A DNA stretch of 23,151 nucleotides from assembly GCA_018714895.1 (NCBI GenBank), contig DVMQ01000022.1, positions 1-23,151 on the forward strand, written 5' to 3'. This document shows positions 21,995 to 23,151 of the stretch, in pieces; position 1 is the stretch's first letter, and each line of letters starts with the position of its first letter. The DNA comes from Coprovicinus avistercoris. GTDB lineage: Bacteria > Actinomycetota > Coriobacteriia > Coriobacteriales > Atopobiaceae. The notes below the pieces were generated by a model. The model was not told the DNA's origin and ran no database searches. It saw nothing but the letters and a program-made list of their open reading frames with translations. Both the position numbers and the translations under genes were made by a program.

Positions 21995-23151
21995 AAAAAA
22001 GAGTTGCAGATATCGTAATTGAAGCTTTAGCTGAAGCGGGGATATCAAGCTGCTTTGCTGTTGTTGGCGGAGGAGCAATGCATCTGGATAATGCTCTTGC
22101 AACCCATCCTGAGATTAAAACTATTTTTAATCATCATGAGCAGGCGTGTGCTATGGCTGCGGAATCATACGCGCGTACAAGCGGAAAGATAGCGGCAGTC
22201 TGCGTAACCAGCGGTCCCGGAGCCTCAAATGCAATTACTGGTGTTGTGGGAGCCTGGCAAGATAGCATCCCTCTTATTATAATTTCTGGCCAAGTTAGAT
22301 ATGCAACAATGGCTCGTACTAGCGGATTGCCTTTACGCTATCGCGGTGTTCAAGAGTTGGATATTGTTCCAATGATTTCCTCCATTACGAAGTATTCGAC
22401 TATTTTGCTCGATCCTCTTGCGGCTCGTTATGAGGTACATAAGGCAATTGATATCGCAATGGCAGGTAGAAGAGGGCCTGTTTGGATAGATATTCCGCTT
22501 GATATACAGAGTTCCTATGTAGAAATAGAAGATCTCTATCCTACGAAAGTCATCCTTCCTACTCCAGGCCTTTCGGAAAATGAAGCAAAAGAAATATTAA
22601 ATGCGCTTTCAAATGCAAAACGCCCCTGCATATTAAGTGGAACTGGGATAATTAGTAGTTCAAATAAGGAACGCTTTCTCGATTTTGCCCGCAGAATGCG
22701 CGTACCAGTGCTTGCAGGCGGCTGGTGTGCCGACATAATGGGCACTGAAGAAGATCTTTTCTTTGGGCTGTCTGGAGATATTGGTCCTAGAACAGGGAAT
22801 TTTATTTTACAAACAGCAGATTTGATTCTGGTTCTGGGAAATAGTCTCTCATTTCGTCAAACGGGTTTTTCGCAATCTGACTTTGCTCCGAATGCGTCAA
22901 TTCTTTATGTCGATGTTGAAGAGGCAGAAGCTAAAAAGCCTGGGCTTCATATAGACCGTTTCTATCACTCAGGATTAAGTGAATTTTTCGACGCAATGGA
23001 AGGAAATTCCATCAAAGGTGCAAGCGTTAGTTGGTTGTCGTATTGCCAATATTTAAGAAAACGATTTACGCCGTTTGAGTCTATTGATAAAGGCGTCGAT
23101 CCAAATGCTCGAGTAAATTCGTATTATTTCTGGCAAGTAATTGATAGCTAT
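21985..23151 (+). CDS. Thiamine-diphosphate-dependent enzyme, acetolactate-synthase-like, 3' end outside window
   Basis: An open frame from ATG 21985 to the window edge (389 codons, no stop). The N-terminal domain is the pyrimidine-binding part of a ThDP enzyme: HHEQACAMAAESYAR contains the conserved Glu52 that activates the cofactor, followed by TSGPGASNAITG and the IISGQ strand. A middle TH3-like domain (about 190-345) follows, with RPCILSGTGI and DLILVLGNSLS. The pyrophosphate-binding GDG...N motif would lie beyond the edge. In a sugar locus next to rfbFGH a precedent exists: Yersinia YerE, a ThDP enzyme that adds an acetyl unit to a CDP-3,6-dideoxy-4-keto sugar. The VVGGGAMHLDNA opening seems to mark a different subfamily, so this role is inference. 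The start overlaps the previous gene by ten bases; GTG 21991 is an alternative. Confidence 0.85.
   Translation, partial: MGVKKRVADIVIEALAEAGISSCFAVVGGGAMHLDNALATHPEIKTIFNHHEQACAMAAESYARTSGKIAAVCVTSGPGASNAITGVVGAWQDSIPLIIISGQVRYATMARTSGLPLRYRGVQELDIVPMISSITKYSTILLDPLAARYEVHKAIDIAMAGRRGPVWIDIPLDIQSSYVEIEDLYPTKVILPTPGLSENEAKEILNALSNAKRPCILSGTGIISSSNKERFLDFARRMRVPVLAGGWCADIMGTEEDLFFGLSGDIGPRTGNFILQTADLILVLGNSLSFRQTGFSQSDFAPNASILYVDVEEAEAKKPGLHIDRFYHSGLSEFFDAMEGNSIKGASVSWLSYCQYLRKRFTPFESIDKGVDPNARVNSYYFWQVIDSY

Noticed and set aside
1..23151. CRISPR arrays, tRNA, rRNA, phage or transposase genes
   Set aside because: None was seen on reading both strands; the only direct repeats of note are the 46-bp pair and the degenerate tandem repeat.

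Overview
The window looks like chromosomal DNA of a fermentative, anaerobic Actinobacterium of the class Coriobacteriia, probably an Atopobiaceae member such as Lancefieldella/Atopobium. This is inference. It rests on moderate GC content, the small bacterial-type SRP RNA, a pyruvate formate-lyase with its activase, a (R,R)-butanediol dehydrogenase, zinc-ribbon/DUF6273 membrane proteins, and a T-box leader in an actinobacterial gene style. No rRNA, tRNA, CRISPR or insertion sequence was seen.

Layout. (1) 1-819: the 3' part of a CapA-type metallophosphatase. (2) 839-4145: a tryptophan-responsive T-box leader (UGG specifier at 1003-1005, terminator ending in six Ts at 1197-1202) ahead of a lipoprotein substrate-binding protein (TrpX-like) and a natural fusion of permease and ATPase (TrpY-TrpZ in one chain). 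(3) 4131-4277: SRP RNA gene with its own promoter. (4) 4303-8202: a pyruvate formate-lyase operon with a long, strongly structured leader. The enzyme is split: the catalytic core (pflB, with the Cys-Cys pair) lacks the glycyl-radical domain, which is a separate 83-residue gene next to it, followed by the radical-SAM activase pflA. (5) 8566-9651, minus strand: zinc butanediol dehydrogenase with a clear terminator. (6) 9831-10769: a bacterial-type PARG/TIGR02452 macrodomain protein. (7) 10851-12099: a HigBA-like toxin-antitoxin pair bracketed by two identical 46-bp direct repeats. (8) 12245-15434, minus strand: a membrane-anchored endonuclease/exonuclease/phosphatase protein with a long acidic cytoplasmic tail, and a zinc-ribbon plus DUF6273 membrane protein. 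(9) 15630-23151, open at the right edge: an AT-richer surface-sugar locus, rfbF-rfbG-rfbH (CDP-3,6-dideoxyhexose branch), legB-legC (4-amino-4,6-dideoxyhexose branch), a short-chain dehydrogenase/epimerase, and the N-terminal part of a thiamine-diphosphate enzyme related to acetolactate synthase.

How the parts work together. Region 2 is a textbook control loop: uncharged tRNA-Trp should lift the terminator and raise tryptophan uptake. Region 4 is a self-contained anaerobic pyruvate-to-acetyl-CoA-plus-formate module, with core, radical subunit and activase in order. The right-hand locus makes at least two classes of nucleotide-activated deoxysugar in one set of tightly spaced or overlapping genes. 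With the ThDP enzyme it may make a branched-chain or otherwise unusual sugar for a capsule or cell-wall glycan.

The best candidates for something not well described are the two-gene PFL with its cysteine-tailed core and structured leader, the hybrid RfbFGH/LegBC/ThDP sugar pathway, and the repeat-bracketed toxin-antitoxin cassette, whose repeat contains a dyad that recurs at two other intergenic places.
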